NCBI GenBank assembly: GCA_016285515.1
Contig: JAEEQW010000019.1
Span: forward strand, 1-38,320
Reading direction: 5' to 3'
DNA from: Bacteroidales bacterium
GTDB lineage: Bacteria; Bacteroidota; Bacteroidia; Bacteroidales; BM520
Length of the DNA: 38,320 bases
Under the pieces are notes generated by a model, which ran no database searches, was not told the DNA's origin, and saw only the letters and a program-made list of their open reading frames with translations. The position numbers were made by a program, and so were the translations under genes. Positions 1 through 7,453 of this stretch are shown one piece after another; position 1 is the first letter of the stretch; each line of letters begins with the position of its first letter.

Positions 1-2
1 TT

Positions 3-437
3 TCTGAAACGACAGAAAACATTTTCTCCACCAATATTGAGACGTTCAACACTCTCGGCAATGTCAACTTTGTCCATGAGGTTTCTTCTTTCTATAGTAT
101 GCGTCATCAATATCAAGAAGACCTATTGGCTACAATTAAGAAAGAGGCGACGGGGTCACGATTCACGGAGTCTATAGAAAATATCTTAAAATTCGACTTT
201 ATAGAGCATTATTACACAAACTGGGTTTATTTGAACGCCCTGAAAAGTAAACGAGACCTTTGCATGAAAATGATGAAGGTCAGCGAGGATGAAATGAAAG
301 AATTCAGCACCCTACGCATGGTGAATGAAGATCATGGCGAAGGGTATAAATACTTTAATGAACAGATGATGAAAGATATGTTTGAGGAAGAGGAAATAAT
401 ACAAGAAGCCAGAGAGAAGTTTGGAATAGTAGAATAG
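3..437 (+). CDS. Unknown acidic helical protein, 5' end outside the window
   Basis: The reading frame is open from base 3, so the gene begins before the window; the first internal ATG at 99 is not necessarily the start. The visible 144 residues are rich in Glu, Lys and Met, predicted largely helical, and end in a charged EEEE-containing tail. There is no membrane segment in the visible part and no motif I can name. It lies 10 bases before the GNAT gene on the same strand and may be the upstream member of that operon. Function is not assigned. The pattern faintly resembles the C-terminal helical part of small Bacteroidota membrane proteins, but that is only a guess. Confidence 0.6.
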   Translation, partial: SETTENIFSTNIETFNTLGNVNFVHEVSSFYSMRHQYQEDLLATIKKEATGSRFTESIENILKFDFIEHYYTNWVYLNALKSKRDLCMKMMKVSEDEMKEFSTLRMVNEDHGEGYKYFNEQMMKDMFEEEEIIQEAREKFGIVE

Positions 438-447
438 ACAAACAGAT

Positions 448-1083
448 ATGAACATCAGATTAGAGCAGCCTAAGGATTATCGGGAGGTGGAGAGCCTCAC
501 GCGCGAGGCGTTTTGGAACGTCTATCGTCCCGGATGCACCGAGCATTATGTGCTCAACCAATACAGGACCAACCCCGACTTCATCCCAGAGCTCGATTTC
601 GTGATGGAGGAAGACGGCAAGATTATAGGCCACATCATGTTTTCAAAAGCCGAGCTTGTACTGGATGATGGCACCAAGAAACCCTCGTGGACTTTCGGTC
701 CCATCAGCATCCATCCCGATTATAAGCGCAAGGGTTATGGTTTGAAGCTGTTGAACTATGCGTTGGAGAAGGCTAAAGAATTGGGCGTCGGTTTCCTCTG
801 CATGGAGGGTAATATCGAGTTCTACAAACACGCCGGTTTTGATTTTGCCAGCAAGAAGAAGATTCATTATCATGCCGAGCCGCGCGATGCTGAGGTGCCT
901 TATTTCCTTGCTCAAGAGCTTATCCCAGATTGGCTGAATGGCATCGAGGCCACCTATTGCCCACCGAAAGGATACTTTATCGCGGATGAGAATCCAGAAG
1001 CGTTTGAAGCTTATGAGGCGACCTTCCCGAAAAAGGAAAAACTTCGTCTACCCGGACAGTTAGGATACGAACAAGAGCTATGA
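448..1083 (+). CDS. GNAT family N-acetyltransferase
   Basis: The 211-residue protein fits the GNAT fold, whose members move an acetyl group from acetyl-CoA to an amine. The pyrophosphate-binding motif R/Q-x-x-G-x-G/A is visible as KRKGYG at residues 93-98, after the beta4-like stretch WTFGPISIHPDY and before a helix LKLLNYALEKA. FYKHAGF at about 125-131 is the usual late-GNAT motif. The C-terminal 70 residues (from about 140) are longer than a minimal GNAT domain and carry no motif I recognise. The substrate is unknown; small molecules or antibiotics fit the downstream neighbours, but that is inference. It starts 10 bases after the previous gene and its stop overlaps a short ATG remnant. Confidence 0.9.
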   Translation: MNIRLEQPKDYREVESLTREAFWNVYRPGCTEHYVLNQYRTNPDFIPELDFVMEEDGKIIGHIMFSKAELVLDDGTKKPSWTFGPISIHPDYKRKGYGLKLLNYALEKAKELGVGFLCMEGNIEFYKHAGFDFASKKKIHYHAEPRDAEVPYFLAQELIPDWLNGIEATYCPPKGYFIADENPEAFEAYEATFPKKEKLRLPGQLGYEQEL

Positions 1084-1157
1084 AATTGTTAAGCAAATAC
1101 AGATTCGGTTTTGATGTCTGGGGCTTGATTTTTGCGGTTGTGAATTTTATAGAATAA
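1080..1157 (+). pseudogene. 25-codon remnant of a small membrane protein
   Basis: An ATG overlapping the stop of the GNAT gene (ATGA) opens a 25-codon frame that begins MKLLSKYRFGFDVWGLI and ends at TAA 1155-1157. The YRFGFDVWGL start resembles, from memory, the N-terminus of a small multi-helix membrane protein family of Firmicutes and Bacteroidota that is normally about 80 residues long. Here the sequence jumps to AVVNFIE and stops, which looks like an internal deletion with loss of the rest. It could still be translated as a small peptide coupled to the GNAT gene. Family recognition is tentative. Confidence 0.4.
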
Positions 1158-1160
1158 AAG

Positions 1161-1577
1161 ATGATAAAACTCGAAAAGATACTAACCCTATTCATCGGCA
1201 TTGGCGCTGTGGCTGGTGCGGTGATGATGTGGATTGACCCTACTGGCGCGACATGGGGCGGCGAGCCGCTTTTGGAGATGTTGCGAGCAAAGATGCCTTG
1301 GCCGGATGTTTTTTTCAAGAATTTCGTCCCATCGGGTTTTGTACTGTTAGGCTTGAATGGCATCACCCAGTTTGTGGCGGCCTACTTGTTGTTCAAAAAG
1401 AATCGTTTGGCACAGCACACCGTCCTTGCCTGCGGCATCATCCTGATGCTTTGGATTGTCTTGGAATGGTGGGTGTGGGGCTTCAACGCCTTGAGCAACA
1501 TCTTTTTCGTGCTTGGACTGGTGGAGACTATCACCGCTGTAATTATGTTATTACAAACAAGAAACAATCATGAATAG
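1161..1577 (+). CDS. Four-helix integral membrane protein of unknown function
   Basis: The 138-residue protein has four hydrophobic segments at about residues 6-25, 56-77, 86-106 and 109-131, separated by short polar loops. The first loop carries WIDPTGATWGGEPL and a Trp/Pro-rich stretch. It has no signal peptide apart from the first helix and no catalytic motif that I can see. The end overlaps the next gene by eight bases, so the two are probably translated together. It probably sits in the inner membrane. No function is assigned. Confidence 0.75.
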   Translation: MIKLEKILTLFIGIGAVAGAVMMWIDPTGATWGGEPLLEMLRAKMPWPDVFFKNFVPSGFVLLGLNGITQFVAAYLLFKKNRLAQHTVLACGIILMLWIVLEWWVWGFNALSNIFFVLGLVETITAVIMLLQTRNNHE

Positions 1578-2217
1578 ACCCGATCCAAACGAGGCTTTCC
1601 CGAATCCGAAGATTACGAGCTTGTGCTATATCAAGAATGTGATAAAAAATCCGAACATTATTGTCGGCGACTATACTTATTACGACGATGTGAATGGTGC
1701 CGACCAGTTTGAGAAGCATGTCACCCATTTCTACAACTTCATCGGTGACAAACTAATCATCGGAAAGTTCTGTGCCATCGCCAAAGGTGTGGAGTTTGTG
1801 ATGAACGGTGCCAATCACAGAATGGATTGCGTAACGACTTATCCATTTTACATCATGGGTGGAGATTGGGGAAGTGCCATTGCTCCAGTAAAAAACGAAT
1901 TACCGCTCAAAGGTGACACCATCGTTGGTAATGATGTATGGATTGGTCAGCATGTGACAATTATGCCAGGTGTTCATATTGGCGACGGAGCCATCATAGG
2001 AGCAAATTCGGTTGTGGCTTCGGATATTCCCCCATACACTATTGCAGTCGGTAATCCTTGCCATGTCGTTAAGAAACGCTTTGACGATGAACTGATCGAA
2101 TTGCTGCTCAAGTTCAAGTGGTGGGATAAACCCATTGAGGAGATTGAAAACCTTATGCCCATACTCTCTTGTGGCGATTTAGAAAAGGTTAGAAAGGAGA
2201 TAAAGGCAAGGCTATGA
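1570..2217 (+). CDS. Vat/CatB-like xenobiotic O-acetyltransferase (hexapeptide repeat)
   Basis: The 215-residue protein matches the left-handed beta-helix xenobiotic acetyltransferases, which acetylate streptogramin A (Vat) or chloramphenicol (CatB type) as trimers. Visible landmarks are the VGDYTYYDD start, KFCAIAKGVEFVMNGANHRMD with the expected catalytic His at 83, the GGDWG loop at 98-102, and the hexapeptide series VGNDVWIGQHVTIMPGVHIG at about 119-138. The AVGNPCHVVKKRF ending is also typical. Length is normal for the family. It overlaps the preceding membrane-protein gene and, by ATGA, the following kinase gene. Substrate cannot be read from sequence; many such proteins in Bacteroidales have unproven resistance activity. 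Confidence 0.88.
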   Translation: MNRPDPNEAFPNPKITSLCYIKNVIKNPNIIVGDYTYYDDVNGADQFEKHVTHFYNFIGDKLIIGKFCAIAKGVEFVMNGANHRMDCVTTYPFYIMGGDWGSAIAPVKNELPLKGDTIVGNDVWIGQHVTIMPGVHIGDGAIIGANSVVASDIPPYTIAVGNPCHVVKKRFDDELIELLLKFKWWDKPIEEIENLMPILSCGDLEKVRKEIKARL

Positions 2218-2753
2218 TTGTTCTGATCACAGGCGCATCACACACGGGGAAAACGCTTCTGGCACAACGAATGCTGGAAAAGTACAAAATTCCGTACCTT
2301 TCCATTGACCACCTGAAAATGGGGTTGATTCGTAGCGGCCAGACCGAACTGACGCCTGAAGACGATGAGGCGCTTACGGGATACTTGTGGCCGATTGTTC
2401 GGGAAATGATAAAGACAGTTATCGAAAACAAACAGAACCTAATCGTTGAGGGTTGCTATATTCCGTTTGATTGGAGAAAAGACTTTGATGAACAGTATTT
2501 GCAATCCATTCGGTTTATTTGTCTTGCCATGACAGAAGCCTATATTGACGCTCATTTTGCGGAAATAAAGGCGCATAGTTCAGATATTGAGGTCAGGTTG
2601 GATGATGCTGATTGTACGATTCAAGGTCTTAAGGAAGACAATTGTGCCTATATTGAAGGTTGTCGGAAATACGGTGAGCAGGTCGTAATGATTGATTCAA
2701 ATTATCAGCGAACAATAAACAAACCGATAGATCAAGAATTGGTATTTGTATAG
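2214..2753 (+). CDS. P-loop kinase-like ATP-binding protein
   Basis: The 179-residue protein starts with a beta strand and a Walker A motif, GASHTGKT at residues 7-14, followed by a helix and YLSIDHLKMGLI. This layout fits small-molecule kinases of the adenylate/2-phosphoglycerate kinase-like group. NLIVEGCYIPFDW at about 75-87 is a plausible lid or Walker-B-like strand. The substrate is unknown. Its ATG overlaps the stop of the acetyltransferase gene (2214-2217), so the two are probably translationally coupled. In a drug-modification setting a phosphotransferase role is possible, but nothing in the sequence proves it. Confidence 0.75.
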   Translation: MIVLITGASHTGKTLLAQRMLEKYKIPYLSIDHLKMGLIRSGQTELTPEDDEALTGYLWPIVREMIKTVIENKQNLIVEGCYIPFDWRKDFDEQYLQSIRFICLAMTEAYIDAHFAEIKAHSSDIEVRLDDADCTIQGLKEDNCAYIEGCRKYGEQVVMIDSNYQRTINKPIDQELVFV

Positions 2754-2791
2754 GGAACGCACAAGAAGGTAATCAGATAGACAATAGGGAT

Positions 2792-3544
2792 ATGAAAGAA
2801 GAACTATGGAGAACGGTAAAGCTGTTCCTGCTTTGGTGGCTTTTGTTTTTGGTGCCGTTAATTATTGGCATTGTCATTAGTCTTATCATTTCGAGCCATT
2901 TGGATTATGGTATCCTGGGTTGGTCGATGCTGGCGGGCAACTTTCTCATTGTTGTTGTGTTTCTAAGCAAACGCTATGTTAAGCTGTCGTTTGGCCGTAT
3001 TGAGCGGCGTATGATTTGGCCAGCGGTCGGTATGTCTGTCTTGATTGCTGCGGCTTATTTGTTTGTTGAAGAGTCGATTTGCCAATTTTTTTCCCCTGAA
3101 GCACTACAGGAGATGGCTGAAGACAATTCTATGATTTCCGGAATTAGCGGAATCCTCTATGGTTGCTTTTTCGGTCCAATAGCCGAAGAGATCGGTTTCC
3201 GAGGCGTTCTTCTTGGTGGACTGCTTAAGACCCGATGCCGACCTTGGCTGGCCATTCTGATTTCCGCTATTGCTTTCGGTTTGCTTCACAAATTCCCGCT
3301 GGCATTTTTTGGCAGTATTGTGTTCGGAATCATTGTCGGCTGGCTTTACTGGCGTACGGGCAGCATCATTCCATGTATCATCGTTCACATCGTCAATAAT
3401 TCGCTCACTGCCATCGATTCAACGGGATGGAACAACACAACCTTTATCATCATCCTTGTCGTCAGCCTCCTTTTGCTGGCTTTTGGTCTTTGGTGGTTTT
3501 GGAAAAAGTGTACTTTTGCAGACGAATTCAATTACAAAATATAG
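2792..3544 (+). CDS. CPBP family intramembrane glutamic protease
   Basis: This 250-residue membrane protein has about seven or eight hydrophobic segments and the conserved motifs of the CPBP (Abi, CAAX-prenyl-protease-related) family. They are EE-x3-R as EEIGFRG (Glu132, Glu133, Arg137), FGLLH (Phe162, His166), and HIVNN (His199, Asn203). Family members cleave peptides within the membrane; bacterial ones are linked to bacteriocin immunity or processing and to membrane-protein maturation. It starts 38 bases after the kinase gene and ends 27 bases before the esterase homologue. The actual substrate here is unknown. Confidence 0.9.
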   Translation: MKEELWRTVKLFLLWWLLFLVPLIIGIVISLIISSHLDYGILGWSMLAGNFLIVVVFLSKRYVKLSFGRIERRMIWPAVGMSVLIAAAYLFVEESICQFFSPEALQEMAEDNSMISGISGILYGCFFGPIAEEIGFRGVLLGGLLKTRCRPWLAILISAIAFGLLHKFPLAFFGSIVFGIIVGWLYWRTGSIIPCIIVHIVNNSLTAIDSTGWNNTTFIIILVVSLLLLAFGLWWFWKKCTFADEFNYKI

Positions 3545-3571
3545 ACGCATCACAAAACAATAAATATAAAC

Positions 3572-4861
3572 ATGAAAGACAAGAAAACAAAAAAACACAT
3601 CGTGCGCTGGATATTGCTTGCGCTGTTTGTAGTGGTGCTTGTGATTGCATGTATTTTCTCGCATTTCGGAGGTTTTGGTACGGGAAAATGCGCCGACACT
3701 GAAGAGTTTGCGAAATATGCCGGAAAGATTTCGGACATATCAGTTCCCGCACAGGCACGTGTCATTGGGCTGGGAGAGGCCACACACGGCAACGTCGAAT
3801 TTCAGCAACTCAAATTGGAGGTTTTCAAGGTGATGGTCGAAAAATACGGTGTGCGTGCCTTTGCCCTTGAAGGCGACTACGGCGGTTGCGAGGCAGTGAA
3901 CCGGTATATCCATGGTGGAAGTGGAACGGCACAGGAAGCGGCGGCGGCCATCGGTTTCCCCATCTACCAGACTGAGCAAATGGAACAACTGATTTCATGG
4001 ATGCGCGAGTACAACACAAAGGCAAGTGCGGACGACCAGCTTTGCTTCTACGGCTTTGATATGCAGCGCTACGAAAAGAACTGCCATTTTATGCTTGAAG
4101 TCGCAAAAGAACTTGGCGTGTCCGTTTCTGAATTGGAGCAAATCTGGGACGATGAAAAGGGGTGTTTTTCCGAGACATACAATCCTGAGCTGTGGACAAA
4201 AGTCATAGAGGATGTAAAACGTGAATTGCAGCAATGCGATGTCCCAAAAGCCGTTCAGGCCGTTCATTTTGCCGACATCCTGCTCCAAAACCATGAAATC
4301 GGCAAGGTGATGGATTCCACGGTTAATGGGATTGTGCTGCGCGACAGGTACATGGCCGACAATGTGTATTGGATTCTTGACCAGGAAGAGGTACGCGGCA
4401 ATCATCGCATTTTCGTTTCCGCCCACAATGGCCATATCGAGAAGCGTCACGAATATGGGACCTCTGGAAAAGCCATGGGAAACCTGCTTGCCAACGAACT
4501 TGGCGAGGGCTATTTTGCCATCGGCACCGATTTCTTCAAAGCACGAGTTAGTTTGCCCAAAGGTGAAAGTCATACTAACAGAAGCAATCATACCTTTTAT
4601 TCCTACAATCCGTTGGCCAAGGCCTCAAAAAAATGCGGTTACGAGATGAGCTGGCTCGATTTCTCGAGAATTCCAAACGATTCCCCACTCAAACAAAATG
4701 TCACGGGTTACATTTGGATGGGTTCTGTTGGCGAAGGTTACTCCCCGCTCATGGCCATCATGCCGATGGCTTACCGCGTTTGGGATTCGCCTGCGGTGCT
4801 TTACGACGGGATGATATTCGTTTCAAAAGCTCAGCCGATAGAGGTACACAAAGAATATTAA
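3572..4861 (+). CDS. Membrane-anchored erythromycin esterase family protein
   Basis: The 429-residue protein has one N-terminal transmembrane anchor (about 11-30) and then an erythromycin-esterase-type domain. Family landmarks are GLGEATHGN with Glu69 and His72, FALEGDYGG (Glu100), YGFDMQRY at 160-167, RDRYMADN at about 258-265 and AHNGHIEKRH with His286. Known Ere enzymes hydrolyse the lactone ring of 14-membered macrolides, but most family members have unknown substrates. Soluble Ere enzymes lack the anchor, so this copy probably acts outside the inner membrane. It is the last gene of the plus-strand run beginning at 448 or earlier. Macrolide resistance is a possibility, not a conclusion. 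Confidence 0.85.
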   Translation: MKDKKTKKHIVRWILLALFVVVLVIACIFSHFGGFGTGKCADTEEFAKYAGKISDISVPAQARVIGLGEATHGNVEFQQLKLEVFKVMVEKYGVRAFALEGDYGGCEAVNRYIHGGSGTAQEAAAAIGFPIYQTEQMEQLISWMREYNTKASADDQLCFYGFDMQRYEKNCHFMLEVAKELGVSVSELEQIWDDEKGCFSETYNPELWTKVIEDVKRELQQCDVPKAVQAVHFADILLQNHEIGKVMDSTVNGIVLRDRYMADNVYWILDQEEVRGNHRIFVSAHNGHIEKRHEYGTSGKAMGNLLANELGEGYFAIGTDFFKARVSLPKGESHTNRSNHTFYSYNPLAKASKKCGYEMSWLDFSRIPNDSPLKQNVTGYIWMGSVGEGYSPLMAIMPMAYRVWDSPAVLYDGMIFVSKAQPIEVHKEY

Positions 4862-5087
4862 GAGTACAAGGACATGATTAGGCAGTATTTCCCAATGCTT
4901 AAACGCTGGAAACAATGAGTAAAATGGTTTCCTCGCGCCTAATCTGGTGAAACAGCGTATTAGGTCCTACACTGTTACTGGGTTTGGAACCAAAGCGTAA
5001 CCTTGCAGACCACCCTGCCAAAAGAAAAATATCCATCAACTAAAAAGACATAATATTGTATCTTTGCAGCCTCTAAACTAAATTATT
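4862..5087. other. Intergenic region before the LRR gene
   Basis: About 225 bases without a convincing gene. I see only a -7 box near its right end and a short uninformative frame near 4874. It separates the drug-modification-like run from the LRR pseudogene. Confidence 0.5.
5059..5066 (+). promoter_or_regulatory. Bacteroidota -7 promoter box (TATCTTTG)
   Basis: TATCTTTG fits the TAnnTTTG consensus of the main Bacteroidota sigma factor and is followed by GC. It lies 21 bases before the ATG at 5088. No clear -33 TTTG is visible. Confidence 0.6.
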
Positions 5088-5788
5088 ATGAAAAAATATT
5101 TACATCTGTTTTTGTTATTATTCGTTTTTACTGGGTTAGTCAACGCACAGTCAGGGACCACTTTCACAGTAGGTGATTTGAACTATCGTGTGAATGATGA
5201 CCAAGTTTCCGTAACGGTTATTGGCCATGTTAATGGTTACAATGCACAAGGTGCATTGAATATCCCAGAATCGGTGAATTTCGAAGGAGATAATTATGCC
5301 GTGACCGTCATTGGCAACACCGCATTTATGTATTGTTTCTATTTGAATAGCTTGACTATCCCGAGTTCAGTGACCACCATCGAGGAGGGTGCCTTTGAGT
5401 ATGCTTTGATCTGACGGGTGACTTGGTGATTCCGAATTCGGTGATAACCATTGGAGAGAGCGCATTTTTCCAATGCGAAGGATTAAATGGAAGACTGATT
5501 ATAGGTGAATCCGTTTCTTACATCGGCGACTGGGCATTCAGGAAATGCTCACATATTTCTGAAGCAGTGTCTTTGGCTACCACACCTCCTGCTCTTGGAA
5601 ATAATTTGGGAGGCATGGCGTTTGCCGAATTTGGTGTCCAAACGCTCACCGTTCCTTGTGGATGCATCGGAGTTTATCAAAACTCCGCTTGGTACGATCC
5701 CTACGGAATGGCTGGTTCCACATCAAAGGGGCGCTCATTGGGATGCTCTTGGGCATTCCCGCTGCGTTGGTTGCTGGAGGAATTGTAA
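5088..5788 (+). pseudogene. Frameshifted BspA-like leucine-rich repeat surface protein
   Basis: The first part has a signal peptide (about residues 1-20, ending NAQSG) and LRR_5/BspA-type repeats such as LTIPSSVTTIEEGAFEY, then stops at TGA 5412-5414. The repeats resume in another frame: reading from about 5399 gives CFDLTGDLVIPNSVITIGES and then AFRKCSHISE. One missing base around 5400-5403 (GAGTATGC for an expected GAGTATTGC) restores a continuous repeat. Later the protein reaches LTVPCGCIGVYQNSAWYDPYG, a common ending block of this family, and then runs into unrelated residues up to TAA at 5788. Such proteins are secreted and often bind host or surface ligands. This copy is broken at least once, unless the missing base is a sequencing error. 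Confidence 0.75.
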
Positions 5789-5796
5789 GTTTTTAA
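5713..5796 (+). pseudogene. C-terminal transmembrane stub of an unknown membrane protein
   Basis: In the third frame, overlapping the tail of the LRR pseudogene, the sequence reads WFHIKGALIGMLLGIP and then AALVAGGIVSF before TAA at 5794-5796. This is a well-formed glycine-rich transmembrane helix, whereas the frame continuing the LRR gene gives non-repeat residues over the same bases. I infer a junction near 5705-5715 where the LRR gene was fused to the end of another gene. No start codon belongs to it and the parent gene is not recognised. Confidence 0.35.
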
Positions 5797-5807
5797 GTAG
5801 ATTATCA

Positions 5808-6419
5808 ATGAAACACAGTATTTTCACTTTTCTGTGCATCGCCCTCATCGGCTGTGCCAGTCCTCAAAAACAGGAACAAAACGATTCAAACATGAATAAT
5901 GAAAACAACAACGAACTAACCGCTTTCGACGTTCAGAAGGAGTTCCAGAAGAATGGCTTTGACTGGTTCACCGAGAACCTCATCCTATGCTCGGGCGATA
6001 CCACGAAGAGCAATGCCATGACCATCGGTTGGGGCGGCATCGGCAACTACCTCGGCCACAACCGTCCGGCAGTGACCGTATATGTGGCTCCTGGACGTTA
6101 CACTTGGGAGTTTATGGAGAAATACCCGCGCTTCACCATTATGCAATTCGACGACCCAGAGATTTGGAAATACCTTGGTTCATGCAGCGGTCGCGATGGC
6201 GACAAAGCCGCCGCCCTTGGCTTGCATGTGGCCTACACAGAGCACGGCACACCTTATTACGAGGAAGCCAACCTGGTCATCGAATGCGAGACCATGACGG
6301 CCTGGCACCAGACGGAGCAGGATTTCCGCAACGACACCCCGAAGAAATGGTACGACGGCTTTGATGCTGGCATCCACACGGTGTATGTCGGTGAGGTGAT
6401 TGGGGCTTGGAAGAGATAA
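5808..6419 (+). CDS. Flavin reductase-like domain lipoprotein
   Basis: The 203-residue protein begins with a lipoprotein signal, LIGC with Cys16 as the lipid-modified residue, then an Asn/Glu-rich linker to about residue 36. After it comes a flavin reductase-like (FMN-binding split-barrel) domain: FDWFTENLILCSG, NAMTIGWGGIGNYLG and RPAVTVYVAPGRYTWEFM are typical, and the C-terminal TVYVGEVIGAW matches the last strand. Homologues usually lack a leader and act in the cytoplasm. I chose ATG 5808 because it gives a complete lipobox; an internal ATG at residue 28 would give a cytoplasmic form. It likely binds FMN, and its electron donor is unknown. Confidence 0.8.
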   Translation: MKHSIFTFLCIALIGCASPQKQEQNDSNMNNENNNELTAFDVQKEFQKNGFDWFTENLILCSGDTTKSNAMTIGWGGIGNYLGHNRPAVTVYVAPGRYTWEFMEKYPRFTIMQFDDPEIWKYLGSCSGRDGDKAAALGLHVAYTEHGTPYYEEANLVIECETMTAWHQTEQDFRNDTPKKWYDGFDAGIHTVYVGEVIGAWKR

Positions 6420-6466
6420 GAGTTTTGGTGAAACGGGGCATGTCGCATTGAAAGGGATTGACTAAC

Positions 6467-7270
6467 CTAATCGTGATAGTCACTGTCTTTCCATTGGAAT
6501 TTCACGGTCTCAGGCACTAAGTAATTGCCTATCTTGTAGTCGATGTTGGCCTTGTGGGCCTGACTGAGCTGGTAGCATCGTGGTACACGATACATCTTGC
6601 CGTCCTTGATGAAATGGGCGCCCGTCTGATGGAAACGGAAGGCAACGTCTTTTGAAATGCATTGTTCCCTGAGGGCGAGTATCCAGTCGTAGTCGCAAGG
6701 TCTTGCATCAACGCCCGACTCTCCGCCTACGGATACTTCTTCTATCGTTTCATTCAGAAAAGGGGAGAGGTCCATGGCCGTGAGCAATGGAGATGCGATG
6801 ATGTTCTTGTGTTTGATGGGGAGCGACAGGAAGATTGGCAAACGATAATCTGCCATTTCCTGATTTTCGACAGTACATCCCACTATGACATTGTCGTAAC
6901 CGTCGCCCCAATCGTCAGGCACACATTCCATAAATCGGTCGATGCGTTTGGTGAAAAAGAAGAACCAGAGGTCGCTTCTGTATTTCATCATCTGCCAGCA
7001 TTCGGGTCGCCACGGGTCGGCGTCTTTCAGCAGGAAATCGGAGGTAAAGCAGGTGAACACGATTTTGCCGCTCTCAATCTTCCATGACTTGTCGCGTTTC
7101 CGCTTGAGAGGAAGGTTAAAGTTACCTGTCTTTCGGCATTCGCTGCTGGAAATCTCGCTGCCATACATTTTATCCTGACGATAGACATAGCAGTACTTGC
7201 ATCCAGGGCTAATCTTGGTGCAACCGTGCCATGGATTCCAATCAGCGTATATCTGCCAATGCTCGGACAT
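6467..7270 (-). CDS. DUF5131 (phage Gp37/Gp68-like) family protein
   Basis: The 267-residue protein opens with MSEHWQIYADWNPWHGC and a three-cysteine motif C-x6-C-x2-C (Cys17, Cys24, Cys27; GCKYCYVYR), as in the phage Gp37/Gp68 family. The cysteine spacing recalls radical-SAM-type iron-sulfur clusters. Further family landmarks are FTCFTSDFL, WFFFTKRIDRF, VGCTVENQ, and VSVGGESG near the C-terminus followed by RFHQTGAHF. The biochemical role is not established to my knowledge. It is monocistronic, with a -7 box ending five bases before the ATG, and lies downstream of the type I RM genes on the same strand. Confidence 0.9.
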   Translation of the reverse strand: MSEHWQIYADWNPWHGCTKISPGCKYCYVYRQDKMYGSEISSSECRKTGNFNLPLKRKRDKSWKIESGKIVFTCFTSDFLLKDADPWRPECWQMMKYRSDLWFFFFTKRIDRFMECVPDDWGDGYDNVIVGCTVENQEMADYRLPIFLSLPIKHKNIIASPLLTAMDLSPFLNETIEEVSVGGESGVDARPCDYDWILALREQCISKDVAFRFHQTGAHFIKDGKMYRVPRCYQLSQAHKANIDYKIGNYLVPETVKFQWKDSDYHD

Positions 7271-7274
7271 GATG

Positions 7275-7282
7275 CAAAGATA
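7275..7282 (-). promoter_or_regulatory. -7 box (TATCTTTG) almost touching the DUF5131 start
   Basis: Read on the minus strand, TATCTTTG ends at 7275, five bases before the ATG at 7270. Transcription would then begin at or within a base or two of the start codon, which suggests a leaderless or near-leaderless mRNA. The next possible Met is much further in, so the start itself is secure. Confidence 0.6.
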
Positions 7283-7294
7283 TTTATTTTCTCC

Positions 7295-7405
7295 TTATTT
7301 ATCGCAGTCGAGGTACTGACTGTAGTTGGTTGATATAATCTCGCGATATTCTTCCGTTTTTGTTCCGCCAATGATTTACTCGAAATACACTTGCTTAATT
7401 ACTTA
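7295..7405 (-). pseudogene. ASCH-domain gene remnant with an in-frame stop
   Basis: Read on the minus strand from 7399, the frame gives IKQVYFE, a TAA stop (7376-7378), then IIGGTKTEEYREI and STNYSQYLDCDK up to TAA at 7295-7297. The pattern KxVYF-x-x-I-x-x-GxKTEEYRE is the hallmark of ASCH domains, which are RNA- or modified-nucleoside-binding folds. The stop replaces what would be a Gln (CAA to TAA), and the rest of the domain is absent. ASCH genes can neighbour DUF5131 genes, so this may be the decayed former partner. It lies in the 183-base gap between hsdR and the DUF5131 gene. Confidence 0.5.
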
Positions 7406-7453
7406 AGGTAAAGCGTGTTGTCCTTGTTTAGGTGTTTTCTTGTCTGCTGTATT

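Noticed and set aside
3995..4591. 198-codon frame on the minus strand
   Set aside because: It overlaps the erythromycin-esterase homologue, which has clear family motifs on the other strand.
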